A stretch of 64,000 bases of DNA, from assembly GCF_012489685.1 (NCBI RefSeq), contig NC_080042.1:78435093-78499092 (forward strand), read 5' to 3'. Shown piece after piece: positions 21,641 to 32,552 of the stretch; position 1 is the stretch's first letter; each line of letters opens with the position of its first letter. The stretch is from Lotus japonicus (Eukaryota; Streptophyta; Magnoliopsida; Fabales; Fabaceae). The notes beneath the pieces were generated by a model. That model was given only the letters and a program-made list of their open reading frames with translations. It did not search any database and was not told the origin of the DNA. A program made the translations under genes and the position numbers.

Positions 21641-23156
21641 TGGACTCTTGGGAGGCCATTATATTTCCAAACAGCTGCATATAGAGGATTAGGGAAGAGG
21701 AAGAGAGGGGAAAGGGCAAGTATTCAAGTAAACCCTCTCATTGTCTGCTAGTTCAAAATCTCACAAAACTTCTCAATTTCAGAGAACTCATATAAACAAC
21801 TGAATGAGGGGTTTTAGGGAACCGGAACCTCTCACTCGTCAGGAGAGTCTGTAATTTACAAGTAAATATATGAAATTCGAAATAAATGTTGGAATTTGTT
21901 TGTACTACATTTAAATCTTGACTTGGCTTTTAGGAGTTAGCTGTTAAGAGTGTGCAATTTTAGTATTCTTTTCCATTTCAGTTCATTGCCAAATTAAGTT
22001 GTTTAAATTTTCTCTTCTTCTCTTGTACATTCTCTTTAAGTGTTTAAATGAGTTTTTTGGAAAAGGTCTAAATCTTTGTTCTTATTCATATTTTATCAAA
22101 GTCACATATTTATGTCCTAGATTGAACAGTGGATAAATTTGTTGTAAACAAATTGACATGTCCGATGGGAAATAAGTGTTTAGCCATCATACTGTATCAC
22201 TACAAGTCTATAACTATATTTTTAGCAGCATGTTTGGACAAGGAGTTTGGCCATGGGCAAAAACTTTCTGATAAATTTATATTTTCTGATGAACTGCCTT
22301 CAGCAATAGCTAAAACAATATCAGTATTATATTTTCTGCGGTGGATATTGTATTGCATTCTAACTTTAGTATACTTAAGTAACTTAACTGTGTCTAGTCT
22401 TCTGGCAAATGGCAAACCTCACATGTTTTGATTCTCCACAGATTGGTTGTTTGAAAATGCAAAATTACTTGTTCTCATCTTTAATCTTCACATAGGAACA
22501 TGCATGTAGGTTGTTCTAACCATTTGGTATCGTGCACTTGTGTTGCTTCTTTGACCAAAACAGTGCACCGGTGCTATTGGTGTTTTTTTAATGTAAGTTT
22601 TACTTTCTTATATATATTGGATGTTTTTGTAGTCAATGATTTCAACTATTTATCGGCCAGCCATATATAGTTGACTTTAGAAGTGTGAACTAGTTCATCA
22701 TTGATCTGCCAAAATCTCAAAATTCCAATTTGCAAGATATAGATGAGTTTCTAGTCTCAGCCTTTTGAGTATATTTTCTCTAATTAGAGTCAAGTGTCAA
22801 GTTGCGCTAATATATTGCATTGCCAGAGTTTTGAGCATACACTTGTATCCTTTTCACACTAAATTCTTGACTTTCTGTAGCCTGCTCATTCATTTTACAT
22901 GAATAATATTAATATAATGCACCGGAAATTATTAATTTTTCCATCACTCCCCTTTCTGGGAAGTAACCATGAAATTCTACTCCAAGTTGTCACATCTACT
23001 CCCTCTTCTATACTTAATTTCTTCCATTGGATTATACTGAGATGCAAGAACCTACAAAAGGGTAGTACTAATTCAGAATTTCATAGCTATACAGGTGAGG
23101 TAACCTCAAGTCATACACAATTAAAAGTCTTTATCTAGAAGAAAATAGTACATCCT
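21641..23156. other. intergenic, partly duplicated upstream region of TIR gene 3
   Basis: No gene supported. About 22496-23156 resembles 26429-27198 upstream of gene 5 (shared TGTAGGTTGTTCTAACCATT and AATAATGCACCGGAAATTAT segments), showing that the promoter regions were copied with the genes. Confidence 0.55.
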
Positions 23157-24267
23157 ATGGCAAGGTCATACTCATCCTCATCCTCCTCCTCTAAAAACTC
23201 TCTTCCAAAAAAGCATGAGGTGTTTATTAGCTTTAGAAGCGAGGACACCCGTAGAACATTCACAAGCCATCTTGATTCTGCTTTCAAAAGATTAGAAATC
23301 ACCACATACATAGACAACAATCTTGAGAGCGGAGATGAAATACCGGCAACCCTCGTTAGCGCCATCGAAGAAGCCAAGCTCTCGGTGATTGTTTTCTCTG
23401 AAAACTATGCAGCTTCAGAATGGTGCTTGGATGAGCTTGTGAAGATACTTGAATGTGGAAAGACCAGAAGGCAAATTGTTGTGCCTGTTTTCTATGATAT
23501 AGATCCTTCCCATGTCAGGAACCAGAGAGAAAGCTATGCAGAGGCATTTGCTAAACATGAGAGAAAATTTCAAGGGAAGATGGAGAAGGTGCAAGAATGG
23601 AGGAAGGCTTTGCTAGAAGCTGCCAACTTATCAGGCTGGGATTGTAATGTCAGCAGGTAACTTCAGATCTTGTACCACCATCTTTATTCCAAGTTTATCA
23701 ATGTTATAATTGATTCTATTTAGATGTTTCTTTTCACAATTGGTCATTACTCCAAAATCAATGTGGGATGAAGCTTAAAATCATAATCATTGCATGCTTG
23801 AAAATGCTTCTGAGTCAAAATCAATTATGTGAGAAATTTTTGAGTAGCTAGCTTCTTGTGGATATTAGAATTAATTCTGAGGAAAAAGAAATTGATTCAA
23901 ACATGCTATCAATTATAGAATTTCGCAACATTCCATTAGAAAACTAGCATTTCTCTTAAGCTAATGGTGATGATTACATGCCTACAGGGTGGAATCTGAA
24001 CTGGTAGAGAACATTGCAAAGGATGTGCTGGAAAAACTGGATCGAGTTTATGTTGGCGACCTAGATCATCAGATTACAAAGTTTGAGCAACTAGCACAGC
24101 TTCAAGGTGATTTTTATGAAAGCATACCTACCCTGGAAAATCTTAATATTCATCGAGCAACTATTCAACGTATCACAGAACTTAAAATGGAGAGAAGTGT
24201 TCGTTTGCTTCGCTTGACACCTGATATGCTCCCATATGTGCATGGAAATTTCAAGAGTGATTATTAG
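23157..24267 (+). CDS. TIR-X protein (gene 3), SFRS variant
   Basis: Exons 23157-23656 and 23988-24267, phase-2 intron of 331 bp, 259 residues. A Ser-rich start is followed by the TIR domain (about 19-160) with FISFRSEDTR, where the usual Gly of SFRGEDTR is Ser. Glu93 is in WCLDEL and FYDIDPSHVRNQ is intact. There is a KFQGKMEKVQ insert relative to genes 2 and 4. The second exon starts VESELVENIAKDVLEKLDRV and ends with the cluster tail ITELKMERSVRLLRLTPDML plus a short variable end. Closest to gene 5. Predicted role: NADase-type immune signalling, inferred from the family. Confidence 0.9.
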
Positions 24268-24439
24268 TAAAGAAAAATCTAGCCATTTTCATAGACAATT
24301 TTCTGAATGATTTCCAAATTGTTGGTGGAATGACCTACCAGAGTGAAGCTTGGCATTTGGTTTTCCTTGTACTCAGTCAGATTTCAATTAATAAATTTTA
24401 TGCTGCGTTCTTGCCTTAACAAAAAAAAAACCTGAATGT

Positions 24440-25000
24440 TTTCGAACGAAATAGCTTGATAAAGATCCCTAATCATGATGGAGACTAGCTAGACAGAAAT
24501 GTTCATCTACAATGCAATGAAGTTAGCATAATCATTTCTTGAACAAAATGTTGGGAAGTTAGCTTTATAAGGAGCTGACTGTTGGAATACTAAAGCATTT
24601 CTCATGTTCCAAATTTCCCAAACCAAACAAGCAAAAACACTTGGCCACTTCCCCTCTTACCTGATCCTCACCCTCCCTGAAAGATTCTTCAAACACCAAT
24701 CTTGCATGCCACCTGAGAAAAACATTTGTTGCTAATTCCTATAGACTAAGGATCTCCAAAAGGGGCAACATTACAACAATCCCTAACAAGATGCAGAATT
24801 GTTTCTTGGGAAGTACTACATAGAGGGCACAAGTCTGAACCAGCAATGTTGCATAGAACCCTTCTAAAATTAGCCATCAAACCACTGTTGAATGTCTTCC
24901 ACAGGAAAGTTCATAACATTGCATGCCATACAGGAAGAATAGGTTGACAAGAGACTCAGAATTTAAGGGACAGTGATTGACACATGAATTTAAGATTAGA
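24440..25000 (-). mobile_element. LINE fragment with reverse-transcriptase zinc-binding domain
   Basis: The minus strand reads NFRRVLCNIAGSDLCPLCST then QETILHLVRDC at about 24880-24780, the CPLC...H...C pattern of the zf-RVT domain behind plant LINE reverse transcriptases. Stops interrupt both sides. It lies tail-to-tail between genes 3 and 4. Confidence 0.75.
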
Positions 25001-25201
25001 GGTTATTTATTGAATAACCAGTAGCATTCTGATTTCTGAGAGACTTCTAAGCATTGTCTGCAATTAAAAATGTTTAGGCATTGATATTTAAAATGTTTAC
25101 ACATTGTCAACAACTAAAATTTGGAAATTAAGAAATATAGTGTCATTGAAACTCCATGATAATAACAGTGATTAATTTCTCATTAAACTTGTACAATAAG
25201 A

Positions 25202-26099
25202 CTAAAAATAATTATAGTTGTCTGATTGCCCCAAATGTGAAAGCATGTCAGGTGACATGCGAAGCATGCGGACACTTCTCTCCATTTTAAGTTCTGTGAC
25301 ACGTTGAACTGTTGCTTGATGACTTTTCCAATTTTCATGGGAAGGTATGCTTTGAAAAAACTGATGTTGAAGCTGTGCTAGTTGCTCATACTTTGCAATC
25401 TGTTGATCCAAGTCGCCAACATATACTCGATTCAGTTTTTCCAGCACATCCTTTGCAATTTTCTCTATCAGTTCAGATTCCATCCTGTAGCCATGTAATC
25501 ACCATCATTAGTTAAAAGTAATGATTGATTAATTCATGATATGTTATTTATGTGTTAAAATCAATTTGCATGCCAGAAATCTTTTAATTTGTGAACTAAA
25601 ATGGACTAAATGATTCACAAGATGCAATATACCTGTTGACAGAACAATCCCAACCTGAGAGATTAGCTGCTTCTCTCAAAGCCTCCCTCCACTTTTGCGC
25701 CCTATCCACTTGACCATGCTTAACAAATGCTTCAGCATAAGTCCCGGTTTGATTGCGGACATGGGAGGGATCAATATCATAGAAAATGGGCAGCACAATT
25801 TGCCCCCTCGTCCTCTTACACTCAAGTATCTTAACAAGTTCATCCAAACACCACTTTGAGTTTCCATAGTTTTTGGAGAAAACAACAACCGAGAGCTTGG
25901 CCTCCTCGATCGCCTTGAGAAGCGAGGATGAAATCTCATCCCCTCTCAGAAGATTGTAGTCAATGTATGTTTTGACTTGCAATCTGGTGAGAGTGGCATG
26001 AAGATGGCCAGTGAAAGTGTATCGTGTATCCTCTCCCCTGAAGCTGAGGAACACATCATGCTTTTCTTGAGGAGTGCTTGAGGATGATGACCAAGCCAT
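25202..26099 (-). CDS. TIR-X protein (gene 4)
   Basis: Minus strand, exons 25633-26099 and 25202-25484, phase-2 intron of 148 bp, 249 residues. Start MAWSSSSSTPQEKHDVF. The TIR domain has [10 protein letters not shown], Glu87 in WCLDEL and FYDIDPSHVRNQ. The second exon has the NB-ARC-linker-like start (MESELIEKIAKDVLEKLNRV) and the tail VTELKMERSVRMLRMSPDML. It differs from gene 2 at only a few residues in exon 1 and is inverted relative to it, so the two arose by a recent inverted duplication. Confidence 0.9.
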
Positions 26100-27198
26100 G
26101 TTTGTGAGTTGGGTCTAATTTGCTAGCTTTTAAGTACTCTAGCTTCCTGTGAATCTAATCACTGCTGTGAAGTTCCTTTTATAACATTGTTATTTTGTAC
26201 CTTCCCCTGAAGCAAATTGAAGAGCACGTTGGTTAAGAACGAAAAGTCTATGTAGGTTGTCAAGCCCGTTGGTTTGATTTCTATATTTTAATTCAAGTTG
26301 TACTAGAAAAAAATGGAAATTCTTATTCTTATCTTCAACCTTCAGATAGTTGTGCATTTAACCAATATATTAACTTCTCTTATGTTTCATGCATGGTTTA
26401 GATTGAATTACTGAATTTATAGAATACTAAACATGTAGGTTGTTCTAACCATTTATCGTGCACTTGACTTGAGGTGCTTTCTTAGACCAAAACATTATAT
26501 TGGTATTTTTTAATTTAAGTTTTACTTTCTTGTATATATTGTTTTTGTAATACTTTCCAGTCAATGATTGCAACTGTTTGCCAGCCAGACAGTGCAAAAT
26601 AAAATATGGTTGACTTGAGAGCTATAATTGCTGGGAATTAGTTTACCATTGATCTGTGAAGCTCAAATTTCAACTTGCAAGAGATAACGCATGTTTGGAT
26701 ATAGTGAAGCCTAAATCACAATGAACAGTTACAAAAGCTAAGAGAAATTGCTTCAGTCGAATGTAAATTTTGACTCAGTGTGATTTTTCTAGTCTAACCA
26801 AATATGCTTAGAGGAGTTTCTAGTCTTACTTTGAGTATATATTCTCTAATTTCGAGTCAACTGTTAAGATGCACTAAAATATTGCATTGGCAGAGTTTTG
26901 AGCGAAACAGCTATATTCTTTTGACACGGAAATTCTTGACTTTCTGTACCCTGGTCATTCATCTAACCTGAATAATGCACCGGAAATTATTGTTTTTTTC
27001 CATCACTTCCCTTTCAGGGGGCAACCATGAAATTCAAACTCCATGTTGTCACAACTACTAACTCTTCTACTCTTAATTTCATTCAATGGTTACATAGATG
27101 CATGAACCTACAAAAGGGTAGGACTAATTCAGAATACCATATACAGATAAAATTGAGTCACACACTTATTGTCTTTAGCTAGCAAAATAGTACATCTT
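26100..27198. other. shared upstream region of divergent TIR genes 4 and 5
   Basis: About 1.1 kb between divergent starts. The half next to gene 5 resembles the region upstream of gene 3. A TTATAA-type box lies near 26180 on the gene 4 side. No gene seen. Confidence 0.5.
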
Positions 27199-28611
27199 AT
27201 GGCATGGTCATACTCATCATCATCATCCTCTAATAATGCTCCTCCACAAAAGCACGAGGTGTTTATCAGCTTTAGAAGTGATGACACCCGCAGAACTTTC
27301 ACAAGCCATCTTGATGCTGCTTTGAAAAGGTTAGATCTCAGAACCTACATAGACAACAATCTTGAGAGAGGAGATGAAGTACCAACAACCCTTGTTAGCG
27401 CCATCGAAGAAGCCAAGCTCTCAGTGATTGTTTTCTCTAAAAACTATGCAGCTTCTGAATGGTGCTTGGATGAGCTTGTGAAAATACTTCAATGTGGAAA
27501 GACCAGAGGGCAAATTGTAGTGCCTATTTTCTATGATATAGATCCTTCCCATGTCAGGAACCAGAGGGAAAGCTATGCAGACGCATTTGCTAAACATGAG
27601 AGAAAATTTCAAGGAAAGATGGAGAAGGTGCAAGAATGGAGGAAGGCCTTGCTAGAAGCTGTCAACTTATCTGGCTGGGATTGTAATGTCAACAGGTAAC
27701 ATCAAATCATGTACCACCATCTTTGTTCCATGTTTATAAATGTTACAATTGATTCTTTAGTTTGAAAATTATTTTTTTTAGTATTTTGATATTTACTTTC
27801 ACAACTAGTTCTAGCTTCAAAATCAATGTAGGATGAAGCTAAAAATCATACTACATAGCTTCTGTAATTGACATATTCAGTGCATGTTTCAAAACTCTTC
27901 TATAATCAGTTCTAAAGTCAAAATCAATTTTAGGATCAGCTTCTCTAAGCAACTTTTGTGTGCCATAATTGGTTCCAATAAAGAGAAACTGATCTAAGCA
28001 TGCTATCAATTATGAGATTTGACTAATTGATATCATGATATTATCCTAAAAAATTATAACATGCGTATTCAAACATTAATCACTTCACTTTCAATTCACT
28101 TTATTTTCACAAGACTAATCCAAACGCGCATACCATTGGGTACTCTTTCTATCATTTGAACAGGCAAGCTTTGTAGTTTATGCTGTAGTTTCATCACTTT
28201 AAACTTCTTTATGTTTTGGTTCCTCTGTTTTTTCTGGTTTTAAAACTTGTATGGATTTGTGAGAAATAAGAAATTGAGACTTTATAAGTGTCATTTTGGG
28301 TGATGTCTGTGTACAGAACTGAATATGAAACTGTTGAGGAAATTGCTATGGATGTGCTGCAAAAGTTGAATGGAGTGTACGTCGGGGACCTGGACCATCA
28401 GATTACAAAGTATGAGCAACTTGCACAACTTCAGCATCAATATTTTCAAAGCATACCTTCCCATGAAAATTGGAAAAATCATCAAGCAACTGTTCAGCGT
28501 GTCACAGAACTTAAGATGGAGAGAAGTATCCGTTTGCTTCACTTGACACCTGATATGCTCGCACACATGGAAAATTCAAGAGGGAATGCTAATAACTTTT
28601 CACCATTTTAA
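27199..28611 (+). CDS. TIR-X protein (gene 5), SFRS variant
   Basis: Exons 27199-27695 and 28317-28611, phase-2 intron of 621 bp, 263 residues. A Ser-rich start is followed by the TIR domain with FISFRSDDTR (Gly to Ser and Glu to Asp against SFRGEDTR), Glu92 in WCLDEL and FYDIDPSHVRNQ. The second exon begins TEYETVEEIAMDVLQKLNGV and contains VTELKMERSIRLLHLTPDML. It ends in an extra stretch (ENSRGNANNFSPF). An in-frame ATG 10 codons upstream is possible, but MAWS matches the paralogues. Direct duplicate of gene 3 with a longer intron. Confidence 0.9.
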
Positions 28612-29280
28612 TAGAAATTATTTGTCTAAGTATTATGTATATGATCAATGATAATGTTACTTTATTAAAGAAATCTGCATGTTTTCAAATAATTTGAATA
28701 AATGGTCATCGGTTTTTATGTGTCTGTGTGTTTCTAAGCTACTCATTCAGATCAATTCAGATTACCAAATTCACTTCTCTCATATAGTGTCTTTCTCCTT
28801 CTCTCTTTCCACACTTTCTAGCAGAATCCAACAGAAATTAACCTATTATTACCCACAGCTAAAAGTGCAGCAATTTATGCCTGAATTGTGACATACCAAG
28901 GGATTATTTCATGCACATATATAATGCAAATCAACAACCAGTAAATGTTTATTCATCAATCATAGTAGAAGTTATGAAGCAAATATATCTCAATAACCAA
29001 CAATTAATAAATACTTCAGAAGTAATCATACCTAACGGGAAAAGGGAAGACGCAGAAATCACCTACATCATGTATTCAATTACCCTGTTCTTTAAGTCTT
29101 CAATTTACATTTGACGAGCAGTTTGTCTACTAAGAGCTAACAGTAAAGTTTTATATTTCAGAGATAAAAAAGCTATGCATGGACATGCATGTTTTTCTTT
29201 GGGGAGGGATATTCAGGAAAAATGAGCTGAAACAATACAGCTTTCACTAGACCTGCAAAAACTAGCTGATAAAGACAGGA
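28612..29280. other. intergenic, no gene seen
   Basis: 3' flank of gene 5, AT-rich, no supported exon. Confidence 0.5.
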
Positions 29281-29380
29281 AGGGAGAAAAGAACCCCCAT
29301 CGGGGAGTGAAATAGAACATGAAACCGTAAGCTCCCAAGCAGTGGGAGGAGCCCAGCCCGGGGCTCTGACCGCGTGCCTG
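29281..29380 (+). rRNA. fragment of organellar 23S rRNA in the nucleus
   Basis: About 100 bp collinear with bacterial-type 23S rRNA near E. coli position 450-560: AAAAGAACCCCCATCGGGGA, GTGAAATAGAACATGAAACC, CAAGCAGTGGGAGGAG, GACCGCGTGCC. The match ends abruptly on both sides. Plastid origin is favoured over mitochondrial from remembered similarity and is not proven. Not a functional rRNA gene. Confidence 0.75.
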
Positions 29381-30430
29381 ATCAACAAAATCAAGTTCCA
29401 TCATCTATTCTATAACATGAGCATTCCTTATTATACAACCAAACTAGAAACCACAATGCAAATGAAGTTAGCATAATCATTTTGTGAAAAATATCTTAGG
29501 CTTATTTTTTTCACAAAAGAATAACCACTTGAAATATGAACGTATCTAAAAACAGCTTACAATTTATGGAATACTGCAAAAAAGATATTTTAATAAGCGG
29601 AGGAGCTTGTTCATAATAGTAAATACTACATGTCATACAAGAAAAGTAGGTCGCCACTTGAAAATCAGAATTCAATGGACAATTATTGACACATGAATAT
29701 ATTCAGATTAGAGGTTATTTGTCGAATGACCAGCAGCAGCAAGCTCAAAAAGAAAAGAAACACAGAAGATACAAGAAGCCGATTAGGCTTTAACTATGAT
29801 CCAATGTTAATATAGAACTTCTTCATACAATTGTCAAATAAATGACTAATGTGTTGACAAATCATTAAAAGAGGCTATCATGAAGACTACCAAGAAGATC
29901 AAACACTTCTGATATTGTCTAAACTATTGTTGGATGAGTGTAAATTGTAAAAGAACTTCAAACTATATGGGACCAAATTCGTACTCAACCAATTTCTACT
30001 TGGCGAATGAGGGTAGTCAATCAGCAATATTTACTATCGAAAGCAGAAAATACAAACAACTGGATGCAAGTATTGGACGTGAGATATGCATTCTTAAAGA
30101 GAAGATGCACCATAAGTTATAATTTGATTAAATATGAAGGTTCCTAAGTGGAGACATAATCTACATGGGAAAAAATTAGTGAATAGTATGTCCTGCAACA
30201 AGAAATATCAGTCAGTGCACTCCCTTACTTTCCCCAAACTTCATGATTTTCAAAAAAAAAAAAATCAGAGAGAATTAGATGTGTAAATTGTCAGCCATTT
30301 CAATCTTTAATATCATTGAACTAGGATGCTCTGCTACGTAAATATAAGCTCATAAAAACCAAGGAGGATAATGCGTAAGAAAGCTTTAATTAACAATTGT
30401 CTTTGCGTTGATAAAGGAAAATAAGACACA
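29381..30430. other. intergenic, decayed duplicate of a LINE flank
   Basis: 29455-29735 resembles 24507-25020 (shared GAAGTTAGCATAATCATTT and TTGACACATGAAT), so part of the LINE-containing 3' region of gene 3 was copied here behind gene 5. No gene. Confidence 0.5.
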
Positions 30431-31888
30431 TCAATTTGATGAGCTCAGACCTTTTCTAAGATTTCTAAGGATGCTCCACATGAATGTAGAAACAAAGAAA
30501 AGGATGATACCGGTTATGATAGCATACTTCAGACCAAGGTTCACTAGCAAATTTACCAGCAGCCCAGCAAATACAACACCAAAGAAATTTGCAGATACAG
30601 CAGTCCAAAATGGCATATCAAGAATGGATGCTATAATGGCTCCAGACCATGCCCCCGTTCCAGGAAAGGGAACAGACACGAACAGCATTAGACCAAGCCA
30701 CTGAAACTCCTCCACTGGTCCAGCCTTCTCTTTAGCATTCTCAAACAGCGCATCAAGGAAACGTGAGGCAGAAGAGTTCCTTGCAGCAAGGTAAGATGCA
30801 AACCTTTTCAGGTAGAGTATGATGAACGGCACAGGGACCATGTTCCTACATCAATTGCTCAAACCTTGTTCATCCAACCAACTAAGAACACCCAATGTTA
30901 CCAAAAGTTAAACTAAATTACATCAACATGTGCACAACAACAACAACAACAAGTGAGGTCGACTATATGGATCACACTATACGATTGAGCTTGATCAAAA
31001 ACCAGATTATGAGGGTGGTGCTTTGATTGAGAGGGTGATGCTTACATCAATAGGCACTAAGGAAACAAATTCTAATTAGCCAAAACCATGTTTTAACACA
31101 ACAATCCCTTTATATGAGTTAAAACTACATAGGAAAATATACTCTAACATAACTGTTCCAAGTGAAGGTGCAGATTCCTATAGTATCAGTATCACATCAA
31201 AGTAAACACATTCCCCCAAACAATAGCCATGCCCATGAGGAATTCTAAAAAGCCATGGAATGTAAAATTGATTGCATAATTACAATAAATTTCTAGAAAA
31301 ATATCATAAGTTGAATAATGAATGGTGTTCATAAAAGAAGAAAAGGACTAACCCAAGAATGGATAACACCGTTAGAGTTGCAGGGCTGAGCTGCAACCAG
31401 TAGCCAACAGGTATAGCCCCACGAAGCTCAAGCACAGGGAGAGTGGCAAGGGTGAAAACCACAACCCCATCAGGCAAGCCCAATTTCCTCAACGAGTTGG
31501 CAATCTTCAAACCAAAGCCAGAGGCTTTAATGGAGTCAGCAGCAGCAGCAGCATTAGCATCCTTGGAAAAAGCAAACCAAGCCAGTGACAAAGAGGCCCA
31601 GAAAACAACCCAGAGAGCAAATTTAACTGGTTTTTCCTCATAAAGCATCAACCTTTCAGTTTCATCAGCAGTCTCCAAACACCTATCAGAAAAAGCTCTA
31701 GTTTGGGTCAATGAAAAAGGAGAAATTGCAAGAGGGGGTCTGAAATGGGAGGAAGATTGAAGGGTTTTCAATTGAAGAGAGTCCTTGCCATTTGAGACTA
31801 GAGAATGAGCAATGAAAGGTGAAATCTTTCGTTGGTGGGGTTTTCTGAAACAGCATGGTGATGCTAATGCCAAAGCAGAGGAAGCCAT
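30431..31888 (-). CDS. plastid-targeted small multidrug export family protein
   Basis: Minus strand, exons 31353-31888 and 30431-30845, phase-2 junction, 316 residues. A Ser-rich N-terminus of about 60 residues fits a chloroplast transit peptide. Hydrophobic segments follow: ALWVVFWASLSLAWFAF, the region ELRGAIPVGYWL, the exon 2 start VPVPFIILYL, then LGLMLFVSVPFPGTGAW and two C-terminal spans ending near SILRNLRKGL. ELRGAIP and PFPGTGAWSG are hallmarks of the Sm_multidrug_ex (PF06695) family of DedA-like membrane proteins. The substrate is unknown despite the name. The frame after the exon 1 donor adds only a short non-conserved tail, which supports the splice. Confidence 0.88.
30937..31045 (-). 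repeat. retroposon tail with (TTG)n end
   Basis: CAACAACAACAACAACAAG followed by TGAGGTCGACTATATGGATC, the complement of a 3' end carrying (TTG)n. Plant RTE-type LINEs and the SINEs they mobilise end this way. It lies in the intron of the multidrug-export-family gene. Confidence 0.4.
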
Positions 31889-32375
31889 TAATCAGAAAAA
31901 GGGTCAGAATGAAAACTTTTGGTTGATAAGATGGAGTTGTGAGCTATAACTGAGGATTATCAAGGTTTATCAAAATGGGTGAGTGAGGTTTGGTAGCTAG
32001 CAAAGTTTTGAACTTTGGTACACGTTAGCACTTAGCATCCATCATAGCTTTATAGGTGTCACTTGTCAGTCATGGACAAGGAGTTAACGAGGTTAGATCT
32101 TAGATTGGCACAAAACGAAATTCTCAAGGGAGTTTAGGATATACATGAAAACGGATTTAACAAAGTGGTTGTGACTTCTGATTTGTTGTTTTGCCATATG
32201 CAATTATGCATAGTATAGTGCGAGAAGAGAAGAGGTTGTTGACTCTTCGAGTGAGTGAGAAGCGGAAAATTTGCAAAACCTTGCATTAAAATGAAGTGGA
32301 AGCAGATCTTTTGTGCTCACACGTGGTGGTTACTCAAAAACTTGTATATATTATGGTGGGCTAATTCAATCGAAT
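31889..32375. other. intergenic, upstream of multidrug-export-family gene
   Basis: 5' flank of the minus-strand gene, no other gene seen. Confidence 0.5.
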
Positions 32376-32552
32376 AATGTTACTTACACACCTCTCATTT
32401 GAGGTGGAAGAGGTGGAATGAGGAGAGAGATAGAAATAAAAGAAAAGTAAAAGAGAGAAAGTATGAGATGTGATAGATGATAAAATGAGAGAGGTAAAAA
32501 AAAAAAGAGGTAGAAATAAAGTGTTTAAAAAATGAGATGTGTATATATCATT
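32376..32552. mobile_element. MITE family X, copy 1
   Basis: 177 bp with inverted ends AATGTTACTTACACACCTCT and, at the right, the complement of AATGATATATACACATCTCA. The interior is purine-rich (GAGAGAGATAGAAATAAAAG). Same length and sequence family as 44315-44491. Confidence 0.75.

Noticed and set aside
29173..29404. Two minus-strand frames of 60-70 codons
   Set aside because: They lie across the antisense of the organellar 23S rRNA fragment.
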